A stretch of DNA of 34,861 nt from an uncultured Caulobacteraceae bacterium (lineage in GTDB: Bacteria > Pseudomonadota > Alphaproteobacteria > Caulobacterales > Caulobacteraceae), in assembly GCA_903929535.1 (NCBI GenBank), contig CAIYVC010000078.1:1-34861 (forward strand), read 5' to 3'. Below, in pieces: positions 23,569-30,503 of this stretch (the stretch's first letter is position 1; each line of letters begins with the position of its first letter). The notes beneath the pieces were generated by a model. It was not told the DNA's origin. It saw only the letters and a program-made list of their open reading frames with translations, and did no database searches. The position numbers and the translations under genes are program-made.

Positions 23569-24903
23569 ATGAGGCGCAAGGTCGTCATTTCGACAGCGGG
23601 ATCGCTGGGGGACCTCAATCCCTTCATCGCCCTTGCGCTGGAGCTGAAGGCGCGGGGCTATGAGCCGCTGATCGCCAGCCAGCAGGAATTCCGCGACAAG
23701 ATCGAGGCCGAAAAGATCGCCTTCCATCCGCTGCGTCCGGGCGTCGAGGACGTCAAGGGCGAGCTGGGCATCGACGAACAGACCATCTTCCGCAAGGCCA
23801 CCAACGGCTCCTCCGGCCTGCCCTTCGTGGTGCGCCGCATCGCCATGCCGTTCCTGCGCCGGGCCTATGAAGACATGATGTCGGCCACTCAGGGCGCCTC
23901 GCTGGTGGTCACTCACCCGTCGGCCTTCGCCGCGCGCCTCGCCGCCGAGAACCGGGGCCTGCTGTGGATGTCGGCCGTGCTGGCGCCGTTCGGCCTGATG
24001 TCGAGCAACGATCCGCCGGTTCTGTCCACCGCCCCGGGGCTGGCTTTCCTGCGCGAGCTGACCCGGGCGCGTTCGGACGCAGCCCTTCTGGGCGTGGTCA
24101 AGAAGGTGCTCGACCCCTGGACCGCCCCCTTCCAGCAGCTGCGCCGCGAACTGGGCCTGCCGCCGGTGATCAATCCGCTGTTCGAAGGCCAGTTCTCGCC
24201 CTACGGCACCCTTGCCCTCTATTCGCGCTGGATGGGCGAGCTGCAGCCTGACTATCCGGTCAACTGCGATATCACCGGCTTCGTCTACTACGACCGTCCG
24301 CCGGGCGCGCCGAACGAGCTGCCCGAGGACATGAAGCAGTTCCTGGCTGCGGGCCCGCCGCCCCTGGTCTTCACTCTGGGCACCGCCCTGGTCAACGACC
24401 CCGGCGACTTCTACGAGCGCAGCCTGAAGACCGCCAAACTGCTCGGCCGCCGCGCCGTCTTCCTCGGTCTGGACAAGGATTCCCCGGAACAGGCCGACCG
24501 GCTGCGCCGCTCCCTGCCCGACACGGTGTTCGCCGCCGGCTATGTGCCCCACTCACTGGTGTTCCCGCACGCCGAGGCCATCGTCCATCATGGCGGCGTC
24601 GGCACGACCGCCCAGGCCCTGCGGGCCGGCAAGCCGCAGCTGATCACCCCCTTCGCCGGCGACCAGCCCGACAACGCCATGCGCATGTGCCGCCTGGGCG
24701 TGGCCCGCCAGCTGAACCCCAACGCCTACACCCCGCGCCGCGCCGCCGCCGAACTGGCCGAACTGACCAGCGACCGGCCCTTGATCCGGCGCGCGGGCGA
24801 GATCGGCCGCTCAGTGGCCGCCGAACGCGGCGCCGAAGTCGCCGCCGACCTGATCGAGCAGATGCTCCAGGACCGCACCCCGCAAAGGCGCGCGGGGGCT
24901 TAA
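23569..24903 (+). CDS. UGT-type (GT1, COG1819) glycosyltransferase
   Basis: This 444-aa cytoplasmic GT-B glycosyltransferase resembles the sterol/macrolide/flavonoid glucosyltransferase group. The N-terminal block KVVISTAGSLGDLNPFIALA is the acceptor domain start. The C-terminal donor-binding signature is EAIVHHGGVGTTAQALRAGK followed by LITPFAGDQPDNA, where HHGG and DQ contact the nucleotide sugar. Acceptor could be a lipid, hopanoid or secondary metabolite; the sequence does not say. The start at 23569 has a very strong ribosome-binding site (GAGGAGAGG). The gene is convergent with the DUF4198 gene, 7 bases between stops, and appears to be a single-gene unit. Confidence 0.92.
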   Translation: MRRKVVISTAGSLGDLNPFIALALELKARGYEPLIASQQEFRDKIEAEKIAFHPLRPGVEDVKGELGIDEQTIFRKATNGSSGLPFVVRRIAMPFLRRAYEDMMSATQGASLVVTHPSAFAARLAAENRGLLWMSAVLAPFGLMSSNDPPVLSTAPGLAFLRELTRARSDAALLGVVKKVLDPWTAPFQQLRRELGLPPVINPLFEGQFSPYGTLALYSRWMGELQPDYPVNCDITGFVYYDRPPGAPNELPEDMKQFLAAGPPPLVFTLGTALVNDPGDFYERSLKTAKLLGRRAVFLGLDKDSPEQADRLRRSLPDTVFAAGYVPHSLVFPHAEAIVHHGGVGTTAQALRAGKPQLITPFAGDQPDNAMRMCRLGVARQLNPNAYTPRRAAAELAELTSDRPLIRRAGEIGRSVAAERGAEVAADLIEQMLQDRTPQRRAGA

Positions 24904-24910
24904 GGCCCGC

Positions 24911-25669
24911 CTAGCTCCCCGTATCGAACGCAAGCGTTGCGTAGAGCTCGTCCTTGTCCGACAGGTCGGGGTGGCTAGCGGCGGTCAGGATATCCGCCGT
25001 CAGCAGATAGGCGCCCTTGCGGGCCAGAGGGATCGTGGCGACGCCGTCCTTGTCGGTCTTGACCGCCGGGCGGGTCTTTTCCGGGATCGGGGCGAGGCCG
25101 TCGGTGTAGGTCACATCAGCGTTCGGCACGGGCTTGCCGGCGTGCTCCAGGCGCACCTTCAGGCTCTGGCCTGCAGGGGTCGCGTAGGGATCGTTGAGCG
25201 GGGTCAGTTCGAGCAGGGCATGGGCGGCGATCTTGTAGCTGCCGGCGCCCAGCAGGGTCTTTCCGAACTTGGGCACCCACCAGCTTTCGCTGGCCTTGGG
25301 CATCAGCAGTTTGGAGGTGTTGGACTCCAGCTTGTCCGCCGGATCGACGGCGTAGTAGCCGTTGTCGTAGGTGATGGCGATGATCCCGACCGCGGGCGGG
25401 GTGAAGGCCTTGGTGTCGAGTCCGGTCTTGCCGCTGGCGGCAGGCTTCAGCGGGCGCTTTAGGCTGACCGCGCCGCCGGCGGAGACGACCTCAAGGCTGA
25501 CGATCTTGTGGAAGTCGGCGACTTCCAGTTTCGAAGGATCGCCGAAGCGAATCTTGCCGATGGTGGCAACGCCCTGCCCTTCGGTGACCACCCAGATGTC
25601 GTGGGCGGCGGCCGGAAGGGCCGCGGCGGCAGTGGTGACGGCGGCTAGGCCGGCGATGAGCGTGCGCAT
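24911..25669 (-). CDS. Periplasmic DUF4198-domain protein (possible metal-uptake accessory)
   Basis: This 252-aa protein has a Sec signal peptide ending PAAA-HDIWVV, so the mature protein would begin with His-Asp, a typical DUF4198 feature. DUF4198/NikM-like proteins are two beta-domain periplasmic proteins, some associated with nickel or cobalt uptake. The second domain here (about residues 165-250) has the Ig-like pattern LKVRLEHAGKPVPNADVTYTD, DKDGVATIPLARKGAYLLTAD. Its start has GGGGGA eight to ten bases upstream. It neighbours feoAB and a glycosyltransferase but faces the other way. A metal role is inference. Confidence 0.83.
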   Translation of the reverse strand: MRTLIAGLAAVTTAAAALPAAAHDIWVVTEGQGVATIGKIRFGDPSKLEVADFHKIVSLEVVSAGGAVSLKRPLKPAASGKTGLDTKAFTPPAVGIIAITYDNGYYAVDPADKLESNTSKLLMPKASESWWVPKFGKTLLGAGSYKIAAHALLELTPLNDPYATPAGQSLKVRLEHAGKPVPNADVTYTDGLAPIPEKTRPAVKTDKDGVATIPLARKGAYLLTADILTAASHPDLSDKDELYATLAFDTGS

Positions 25670-25863
25670 GTTGTTTCCCCCGGAAACGTCCGACAGGGAG
25701 GATACGCGGGCAAGGCGTCCGATCCCTTAGCCGCCACGCACCGAGCCTGTTTCTCGTCCGTCGCAAAAAATCTCTTCCGGAAAGGGCGTCCTGGCCGTCT
25801 TGGCCTCAACCGGCTTAGGATGGGGCGAGCGCGCCATAGAGCGCGCCTCAGGGAGAGACTTAA

Positions 25864-26544
25864 ATGAAGAAGAGTGTCATCGGGCTTGGCTTGGCGTTTT
25901 CACTGATCGCGGGCGGACTCGCCGTCGCGCAGATGCAGCCGGGCCCGGTGGCCCGGCCTCCGCTGATTTTCCACGAAGGCTTCAGCGACGGCTTCAACGA
26001 GGACCCGGTCACGGTGAAGAGCCTGGAGACCAAGGGCCTGCAGATCGCCACCTATGGTCCGGGTAAGGACCTGTGGTCCAAGACCTGGCACCCCAAGGCG
26101 CCGATGGTGGGCAGCTTCATGTGGACGGGCGCCTGCACTCAGGTGTGCGGCATGACCCTGGTCACGCCCAACGACTACATGGACCTGCGCGGCCTGGCCA
26201 AGGTGACCTGGCGCACGGCTGAGACCGGGCTGCACCAGCTGCACCTGCTGATTAAGACGGGCGACGGCAAGCTGCTGATCTCCGACCAGTCGGTCGCCGC
26301 GACCAGCGACTGGCAGGTGTCCGACCTGGTGATCGCCGACCTGCGCTGGCGCGAGGTCGACACCAAGAACATGAACGACCTGAACCCGCCCGGAAACGGC
26401 CCCTGGCTGCCGCCGCCGGACCTGTCCAAGGTGACGGAGATCGGCTTCACGGACATGATGCCCGGCACCGGCCACGGCGTGCAGGCGGGCTCATCGCGCG
26501 TCGACTGGATCGAGGTCTACGGCGTCAAGACGCCCCGGAAGTAG
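25864..26544 (+). CDS. Secreted protein of unknown function, beta-sandwich-like
   Basis: This 226-aa exported protein has a Sec signal (KKSVIGLGLAFSLIAGGLAVA-QM). The mature part is a predicted jelly-roll: FHEGFSDGF, SKTWHPKAPMVGSFMWTGAC, DLRGLAKVTWRTAETGLHQLHLLIK, SKVTEIGFTDMMPGTGHG and the final SSRVDWIEVYG, a strand order seen in carbohydrate-binding or galactose-binding-like domains. Two cysteines (TGACTQVCGM) may pair. I do not recognise the exact family. The ATG has GGGAGAGA upstream. The gene is divergent from the DUF4198 gene. Confidence 0.72.
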   Translation: MKKSVIGLGLAFSLIAGGLAVAQMQPGPVARPPLIFHEGFSDGFNEDPVTVKSLETKGLQIATYGPGKDLWSKTWHPKAPMVGSFMWTGACTQVCGMTLVTPNDYMDLRGLAKVTWRTAETGLHQLHLLIKTGDGKLLISDQSVAATSDWQVSDLVIADLRWREVDTKNMNDLNPPGNGPWLPPPDLSKVTEIGFTDMMPGTGHGVQAGSSRVDWIEVYGVKTPRK

Positions 26545-26555
26545 GACTTCAGCGT

Positions 26556-26581
26556 GGGGGCGCATTCCCCGGGGCGCCCCC
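26556..26581 (+). terminator. GC-rich hairpin after the secreted-protein gene
   Basis: GGGGGCGC (26556-26563) and GCGCCCCC (26574-26581) form an 8-bp stem with a 10-base loop, 12 bases after the stop at 26544. There is no T-run, so it may be a weak or Rho-assisted terminator. Confidence 0.45.
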
Positions 26582-26657
26582 TCCGCACCCATCGCCTTCA
26601 AATGGCCGCACCGCCGCGTTCCCATGCCGCACGGCGGGTGATGGACGTTTTAGACGG

Positions 26658-27686
26658 ATGACGGACGGCATGGCGCGATTGAAGCGTGCGGGTGTGGTCG
26701 TGGCGGTGCTTGCGGGCCTAGCCGCGCCGGCTGGCGCTCAGCCCCAAGACTATCCGCAATCCTATCAAGCCCCCGCCAGACAGAAGCCTTGCTGCACGGC
26801 GACGGCGGGCACGCTGGTGGCGGTGCGGCTGACCGACAAGGTTGTGGCGAGCAAGGTGCAGCCGGACGACCGGGTGGCGATCACCCTGGCGGCGCCTCTG
26901 ATCATCGACGGCCAAGTCGTGCTGCCCACCGGCACGCCGGGCCTGGGGCGGGTGGTGCAGGCGTCGGGCCCCGGCATCGGCGGCAAGGCGGCCAAGCTGG
27001 TGCTGGCGGCGGAATATCTGACGGTGGACGGCGGGCGAGTGCCGCTGCAGGGCATGCAGCTGACCGCCACGGGCCATGACCGGACGCTGGGCGCGGACCT
27101 GGCCAGCATGGGCGGCTGGATCTCCGCGCCGCTGGGCTTCGTCGGCTTCGCGGTGACCGGCGGCGACATCGAGATTCCGGCAGGGACGGCGGCGGCGGCC
27201 AAGTTGGCCAAGACTGTCTCGCTCTACCCCCTGGGCGCGGCGGACCGGTTCGCCTACGAGCAGGTGCGCACGGTGTTCGGCGATCCGCAGTCCAGCCACG
27301 GCTACACTGAGGTACCGCCCCCGCCTGCCAGCATGGGCCAGGTGGTGTTCTTCCGCCAGAAGTCGATGAACAACGCGGGCTTCTGGTTCAACGTGCGGGA
27401 GGAAGGTCAGGCGCTGGGCAAGCTGACAAACGGGGCCTGGTTTGCCGTGCCGGTGAAGCCCGGCCTGCACAGCTTCACCGCCGTCAGCGAGCCGGAATTC
27501 AAGGACAGGCTCACGCTCAGAGTCGATCCCGGCGAGACCTATTTCGTCGAAGCCCTGATGACCCACGGGGTGATGATCGGGGTGGCCGATCTGACGCCTT
27601 CGGACAAGGCCCGCTTCGACGCCCTGTCGGGCCAGATGAACGCAGACCCCTCCCCTGTCACGCCTGTGACCAAGGCTAGCGGGTGA
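26658..27686 (+). CDS. Exported protein with C-terminal DUF2846-like domain
   Basis: This 342-aa protein has a Sec signal (KRAGVVVAVLAGLAAPAGA-QP). A first part (about residues 50-185) is beta-rich with repeated GTLVAVRLTDKVVASKVQPD and LVLAAEYLTVDGGRVPLQGM, perhaps a pair of beta-barrel-like units. The second part, from about residue 225 on (GQVVFFRQKSMNNAGFWFNV, AVPVKPGLHSFTAVSEPEF, TYFVEALMTHGVMIG), resembles DUF2846 envelope proteins. Two adjacent cysteines (KPCCTA) follow the signal and may matter for a disulfide or lipid link. It overlaps the convergent methyltransferase gene by 11 bases. The start could also be the ATG at 26670. Confidence 0.72.
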   Translation: MTDGMARLKRAGVVVAVLAGLAAPAGAQPQDYPQSYQAPARQKPCCTATAGTLVAVRLTDKVVASKVQPDDRVAITLAAPLIIDGQVVLPTGTPGLGRVVQASGPGIGGKAAKLVLAAEYLTVDGGRVPLQGMQLTATGHDRTLGADLASMGGWISAPLGFVGFAVTGGDIEIPAGTAAAAKLAKTVSLYPLGAADRFAYEQVRTVFGDPQSSHGYTEVPPPPASMGQVVFFRQKSMNNAGFWFNVREEGQALGKLTNGAWFAVPVKPGLHSFTAVSEPEFKDRLTLRVDPGETYFVEALMTHGVMIGVADLTPSDKARFDALSGQMNADPSPVTPVTKASG

Positions 27687-28938
27687 ACACTGCCGCCAGT
27701 TCGACGTGGGGCGACCACAGGAACTGATCCACCACCATGACTTTGCCCAGCTGAAACCCGCCGTCGGTCAGGATGCGGGCGTCCCTGGCGAAGGTTGCGG
27801 GATCGCACGAGATGGCGACCACGATTGGGACCTTTGAAGCGGCGATCTGGCGCGACTGCATCTCGGCGCCGGCGCGGGGCGGATCGAACAGGACCGCATC
27901 GATCTTCTTCAGGTCCTGGGACAGCATCGGGCGTCGGAAGAGGTCGCGGGCCTCGGCGGTGATGCTTTTCAGCCCGGGCGCGGAAGCCGCGGCGGCGATC
28001 AGGGCCTTGATCGCCAGGGGGTCGGAGTCCGCCGCCAGGACCGGGGCGATGGCGGCCAGGCGATAGGTGAAGGCGCCCGAGCCGCAAAAGAGGTCGGCGA
28101 TGCGTTTGGCGCCCTGCATATGCTCCACCGCGAAGGCGGCCATGGCGTCCTCGGCCTCAGGCACGGCCTGCAGGAAGCCGCCCGGCGGCAGGGCGACGGC
28201 GGCGGGTCCCAGGCGCACCATCGGCTGGCGCGCCATGTAGATCATCTCGCCGGACATGGTGACCCGCGCCAAGTCCCCCTCGGCTGCGACGCGAGCGGCC
28301 CGCGCGCGGGCGTCGGCGGACAGGCCCCCGCTCTTGGCCTCGACCCCGGTGATATCGACGTCCAGGCCGGTGGCGGTCAGGGTGACGTGCAGCGTCGGGG
28401 CCGACTTAGGGTGCTCCAGAAAGGGGCTCGCCAGACGTCGCAGCAGGGGAAAGGCCGCGACCAGACGTGGGTCGGCGATCGGGCAGACCTCGATGTCCAC
28501 CAGGCTCCAGGAGCGGCGCTCCTTGTAGCCCAGACGCACAGCGCCCTTCTCTCCCTTGCGGGCGTGCAGGGCCAGGCGGCGGCGCGAGCCCGGCGGGGCG
28601 GCGAAGGGAGCGGTCATCTCGCCCTCCAGCCCCTCGCGGGCCAGGGCGGCGACGACCTTGTCCTGCTTCCAGGCGAGGTAGGGGGCGTGGGACCAGTGCT
28701 GCAGGGCGCAGCCGCCACAGGCGAAATAGTGCGGGCAGATGGGCTCGATGCGCTCGGCGCTGAGCTGCAGCACCTCCAGCAGCTCGGCGCGCTCGCCCTC
28801 AGCGCGGATGCGCACGGTTTCGTCCGGCAGAGTGAAGGGCGCGAAGGCGGTTTCGCCCGAGACGGTCTGGCAAACGCCGTCGCCCTGGCCGCCGACGCGC
28901 AGCACGCGCGCCTCATGGTCACCCGAAAGCTTAGCCAT
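27676..28938 (-). CDS. TrmA/RlmD-type (COG2265) RNA uracil-5-methyltransferase
   Basis: This 420-aa class I SAM-dependent enzyme probably makes m5U in rRNA or tRNA. The iron-sulfur cluster cysteines are at 68, 74, 77 (CPHYFACGGCALQHW) and 152 (EVCPIAD), the same spacing as in E. coli RlmD. SAM motif ADLFCGSGAFTYRLA and FDPPRAGAEMQS follow. The catalytic-cysteine motif reads SCDPATFARD where the E. coli enzymes have SCNP, so Cys378 is kept and Asn is Asp. The exact RNA target is not certain. An earlier ATG at 28968 is possible; I prefer 28938, although neither has a clear ribosome-binding site. It lies divergently to the glycine-zipper gene. Confidence 0.9.
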   Translation of the reverse strand: MAKLSGDHEARVLRVGGQGDGVCQTVSGETAFAPFTLPDETVRIRAEGERAELLEVLQLSAERIEPICPHYFACGGCALQHWSHAPYLAWKQDKVVAALAREGLEGEMTAPFAAPPGSRRRLALHARKGEKGAVRLGYKERRSWSLVDIEVCPIADPRLVAAFPLLRRLASPFLEHPKSAPTLHVTLTATGLDVDITGVEAKSGGLSADARARAARVAAEGDLARVTMSGEMIYMARQPMVRLGPAAVALPPGGFLQAVPEAEDAMAAFAVEHMQGAKRIADLFCGSGAFTYRLAAIAPVLAADSDPLAIKALIAAAASAPGLKSITAEARDLFRRPMLSQDLKKIDAVLFDPPRAGAEMQSRQIAASKVPIVVAISCDPATFARDARILTDGGFQLGKVMVVDQFLWSPHVELAAVFTR

Positions 28939-29033
28939 GAAGAGGAACCGCCTTTGCCTCAGCCGCATTTTGTAGGGGAGCCGACAGAGGCCGATGTCTG
29001 TGGTCCGGCGCCTTTAATTCAGATGAACGAACA

Positions 29034-29059
29034 TGAACGGCCCGCTCAAGTTCCGTTCA
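29034..29059. promoter_or_regulatory. Inverted repeat TGAACGG-N12-CCGTTCA upstream of glycine-zipper gene
   Basis: TGAACGG (29034-29040) is repeated inverted at 29053-29059, and TGAACG also occurs at 29024-29029, so three related arms lie within 36 bases. They sit about 75-110 bases upstream of the ATG at 29134, in the divergent promoter region with the RNA methyltransferase. They are likely operator sites of an unknown regulator. The spacing does not fit the alphaproteobacterial LexA box. Confidence 0.45.
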
Positions 29060-29133
29060 GGCGCCCGCGGTTAGTTTAGCACCATACCGCGGGACCTAGC
29101 GGAAGCGGATCGTCCGCCACCAGGAGAACACCA

Positions 29134-29496
29134 ATGCGGAAGTTTATCATTCTGGCCAGTGTCGTCGCGATGACGGCCCCAGCCCTGACCGTAGTGGTCA
29201 CGCCTGCCTCAGCTTCGGCTTCGGCGCGCGGCTGCCGCAACACCGGAACCGCCGTCGGCGGCGTTACCGGCGCCGTGGTGGGGTCCAACCTCGCCAGCGG
29301 CGGCGGACGCACCGGAGGCGCCATCATCGGCGGCCTCGTAGGCGCCGTGGCCGGGCATGAGATCGCCAAGCAGAACTGCGGTTCTGATCGGCGCTACTAC
29401 CAGGCGGCTTGCCGCAACGAGACCCGATACCGGGACCACCGGCGCTACGAAGTGCGCGTCTGCCAAGGACGCGACGGAGTTTGGCGCCCGGTCTAG
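29134..29496 (+). CDS. Glycine-zipper 2TM (Rick_17kDa-like) outer-membrane protein
   Basis: This 120-aa protein has a Sec signal (FIILASVVAMTAPALTVVV, cleavage near ASASA). The mature part has a glycine zipper: GTAVGGVTGAVVGSNLASGGGRTGGAIIGGLVGAVAGH, two short Gly-rich membrane-inserting helices, as in PF05433 envelope lipoproteins and 17-kDa antigens. It has no lipobox. The tail is Arg/Tyr-rich with Cys residues. The ATG at 29134 has AGGAG eight bases upstream. A second, longer paralog follows 35 bases later; both share nearly the same zipper core, indicating a tandem duplication. Confidence 0.86.
   Translation: MRKFIILASVVAMTAPALTVVVTPASASASARGCRNTGTAVGGVTGAVVGSNLASGGGRTGGAIIGGLVGAVAGHEIAKQNCGSDRRYYQAACRNETRYRDHRRYEVRVCQGRDGVWRPV
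29301..29336 (+). repeat. Zipper-core direct repeat, copy 1
   Basis: This 36-base stretch encodes the GGGRTGGAIIGG core and is nearly identical to 29710-29745 in the next gene (two base differences by eye). It marks the paralogous relationship of the two glycine-zipper genes. Confidence 0.6.
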
Positions 29497-29531
29497 GTCC
29501 TTCCAGACCCGAGACTTGAGGAGAGTGTAAG

Positions 29532-30107
29532 ATGTTGAAGACCCCCACCTTCGCCAAGGGCGCTGTCGGCGCGGCCCTGGCCGCCATGACCCTGGTCGGC
29601 GCTTCCGCCCTGCCGAACGTCGCGGCGGCGCAGGACTGCTCGACTGCCTCCACCCTGGGCGCCCTTGGCGGCGCGGGGCTGGGCGCGGCGGCGGGCTCCA
29701 ACCTCGCCCGCGGCGGCGGCCGCACCGGCGGCGCCATCATCGGCGGCGTCCTGGGCGCCCTGGTCGGCTCCAGCGCCGGCAAGAGCATGAGCGGCTGCGA
29801 GCGGGCTCAATACGCGCCGCAGTATGCTCAGGGCTATGCCCCGCCTCCCCCGGCCTATCAGCAAGGCTATCCGCAGGGCTACCAGCAGGGTTACGCGGCT
29901 CCCCCGCCGCCGCCCGCGCCGCCGGCTCAGGCCTATTACGACGCGCCTCCGCCGCCCCCGGCCTACTACTCCGCCCCGGTGGCGACCTACTACGAGCCGG
30001 AATATTACGCCCCGGCGCCCGCCTACTACTACGGCGGCCCGTCCGTGATCATCGGCGGTGGCGGGGGCCGGTACTACGGCGGTCATCACTATCGTCGCCA
30101 CTGGTAG
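29532..30107 (+). CDS. Second glycine-zipper protein with Pro/Tyr-rich tail
   Basis: This 191-aa exported protein (signal up to AAAQD, about residue 35) has the zipper GALGGAGLGAAAGSNLARGGGRTGGAIIGGVLGALVGSSAG, closely matching that of the preceding gene. A long low-complexity tail follows: tandem Gln/Gly/Tyr units (GYPQGYQQGY), proline runs (APPPPPAPPAQ), then YYAPAPAYYYGGPSVIIGGGGG and a His-rich end (GGHHYRRHW). The tail could be a cell-wall- or polymer-binding segment. The ATG has GAGGAGAGTGT upstream. It is probably co-transcribed with the preceding gene and ends before a strong terminator. Confidence 0.85.
   Translation: MLKTPTFAKGAVGAALAAMTLVGASALPNVAAAQDCSTASTLGALGGAGLGAAAGSNLARGGGRTGGAIIGGVLGALVGSSAGKSMSGCERAQYAPQYAQGYAPPPPAYQQGYPQGYQQGYAAPPPPPAPPAQAYYDAPPPPPAYYSAPVATYYEPEYYAPAPAYYYGGPSVIIGGGGGRYYGGHHYRRHW
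29710..29745 (+). repeat. Zipper-core direct repeat, copy 2
   Basis: This is the second copy of the 36-base zipper-core sequence, inside the longer paralog. See copy 1 at 29301. Confidence 0.6.
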
Positions 30108-30135
30108 GTCCCCATCTCCAGTTGACGATCGAGAA

Positions 30136-30164
30136 GCCGTCCGCGCCCCCGCGGGCGGCTTTTT
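30136..30164 (+). terminator. Strong Rho-independent terminator of the glycine-zipper genes
   Basis: GCCGTCCGCG (30136-30145) and CGCGGGCGGC (30150-30159) form a 10-bp stem (one G-U pair) with a CCCC loop, followed by five T residues (30160-30164). It lies 28 bases after the stop at 30107. Confidence 0.9.
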
Positions 30165-30224
30165 CGTTCCTAGGGCCCGCGCGCGGCGTGTAAGAAGCCC
30201 CTCAACGACTCAGGAGGAGCGCCC

Positions 30225-30503
30225 GTGGCCGACGAACCCATCAACCTTGCCGCCGAACTGATCGCCGTGCGGGCCACCCTGCAGGTGCTGATCGCGGTGC
30301 TGGACCGGGCCGGGGCGCCCGGCCTGATCGAGGCTCTGCGCGAGCAGACCCAGAACATCATCTCGGGCAACGCCCTGGTCCTGCCGGCGGCGGTGGCGAC
30401 GCGGGACATCTACGCCAGCGACATCCTGGCCTATTCGCTGCAGATCATCGCCGAGACGCGCGCCATGGCGCCCCTCAACCCGCCGACCGAACAGCCCAAC
30501 TAG
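30225..30503 (+). CDS. Unknown 92-aa helical protein
   Basis: This small cytoplasmic-looking protein has no signal or membrane segment. It is strongly helical: LAAELIAVRATLQVLIAVLDRAG, LIEALREQTQNIIS and SDILAYSLQIIAETRAM. The GTG start has AGGAGGA 6-7 bases upstream, a very good site. I do not recognise the family. It stands alone after a terminator and converges with the hybrid kinase, sharing a CTAG for both stops. Confidence 0.75.
   Translation: MADEPINLAAELIAVRATLQVLIAVLDRAGAPGLIEALREQTQNIISGNALVLPAAVATRDIYASDILAYSLQIIAETRAMAPLNPPTEQPN

Noticed and set aside
23372-23572. 66-codon ORF before the glycosyltransferase
   Set aside because: It has no ribosome-binding site and no family resemblance, and overlaps the strong ribosome-binding site of the next gene. 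It is probably chance.
29025-29058. GAAC/GTTC repeats as a LexA (SOS) box
   Set aside because: The alphaproteobacterial LexA box needs GTTC-N7-GTTC. The observed copies are spaced by 0, 2 or 6 bases for direct repeats and 1 for GTTC, so no site fits.
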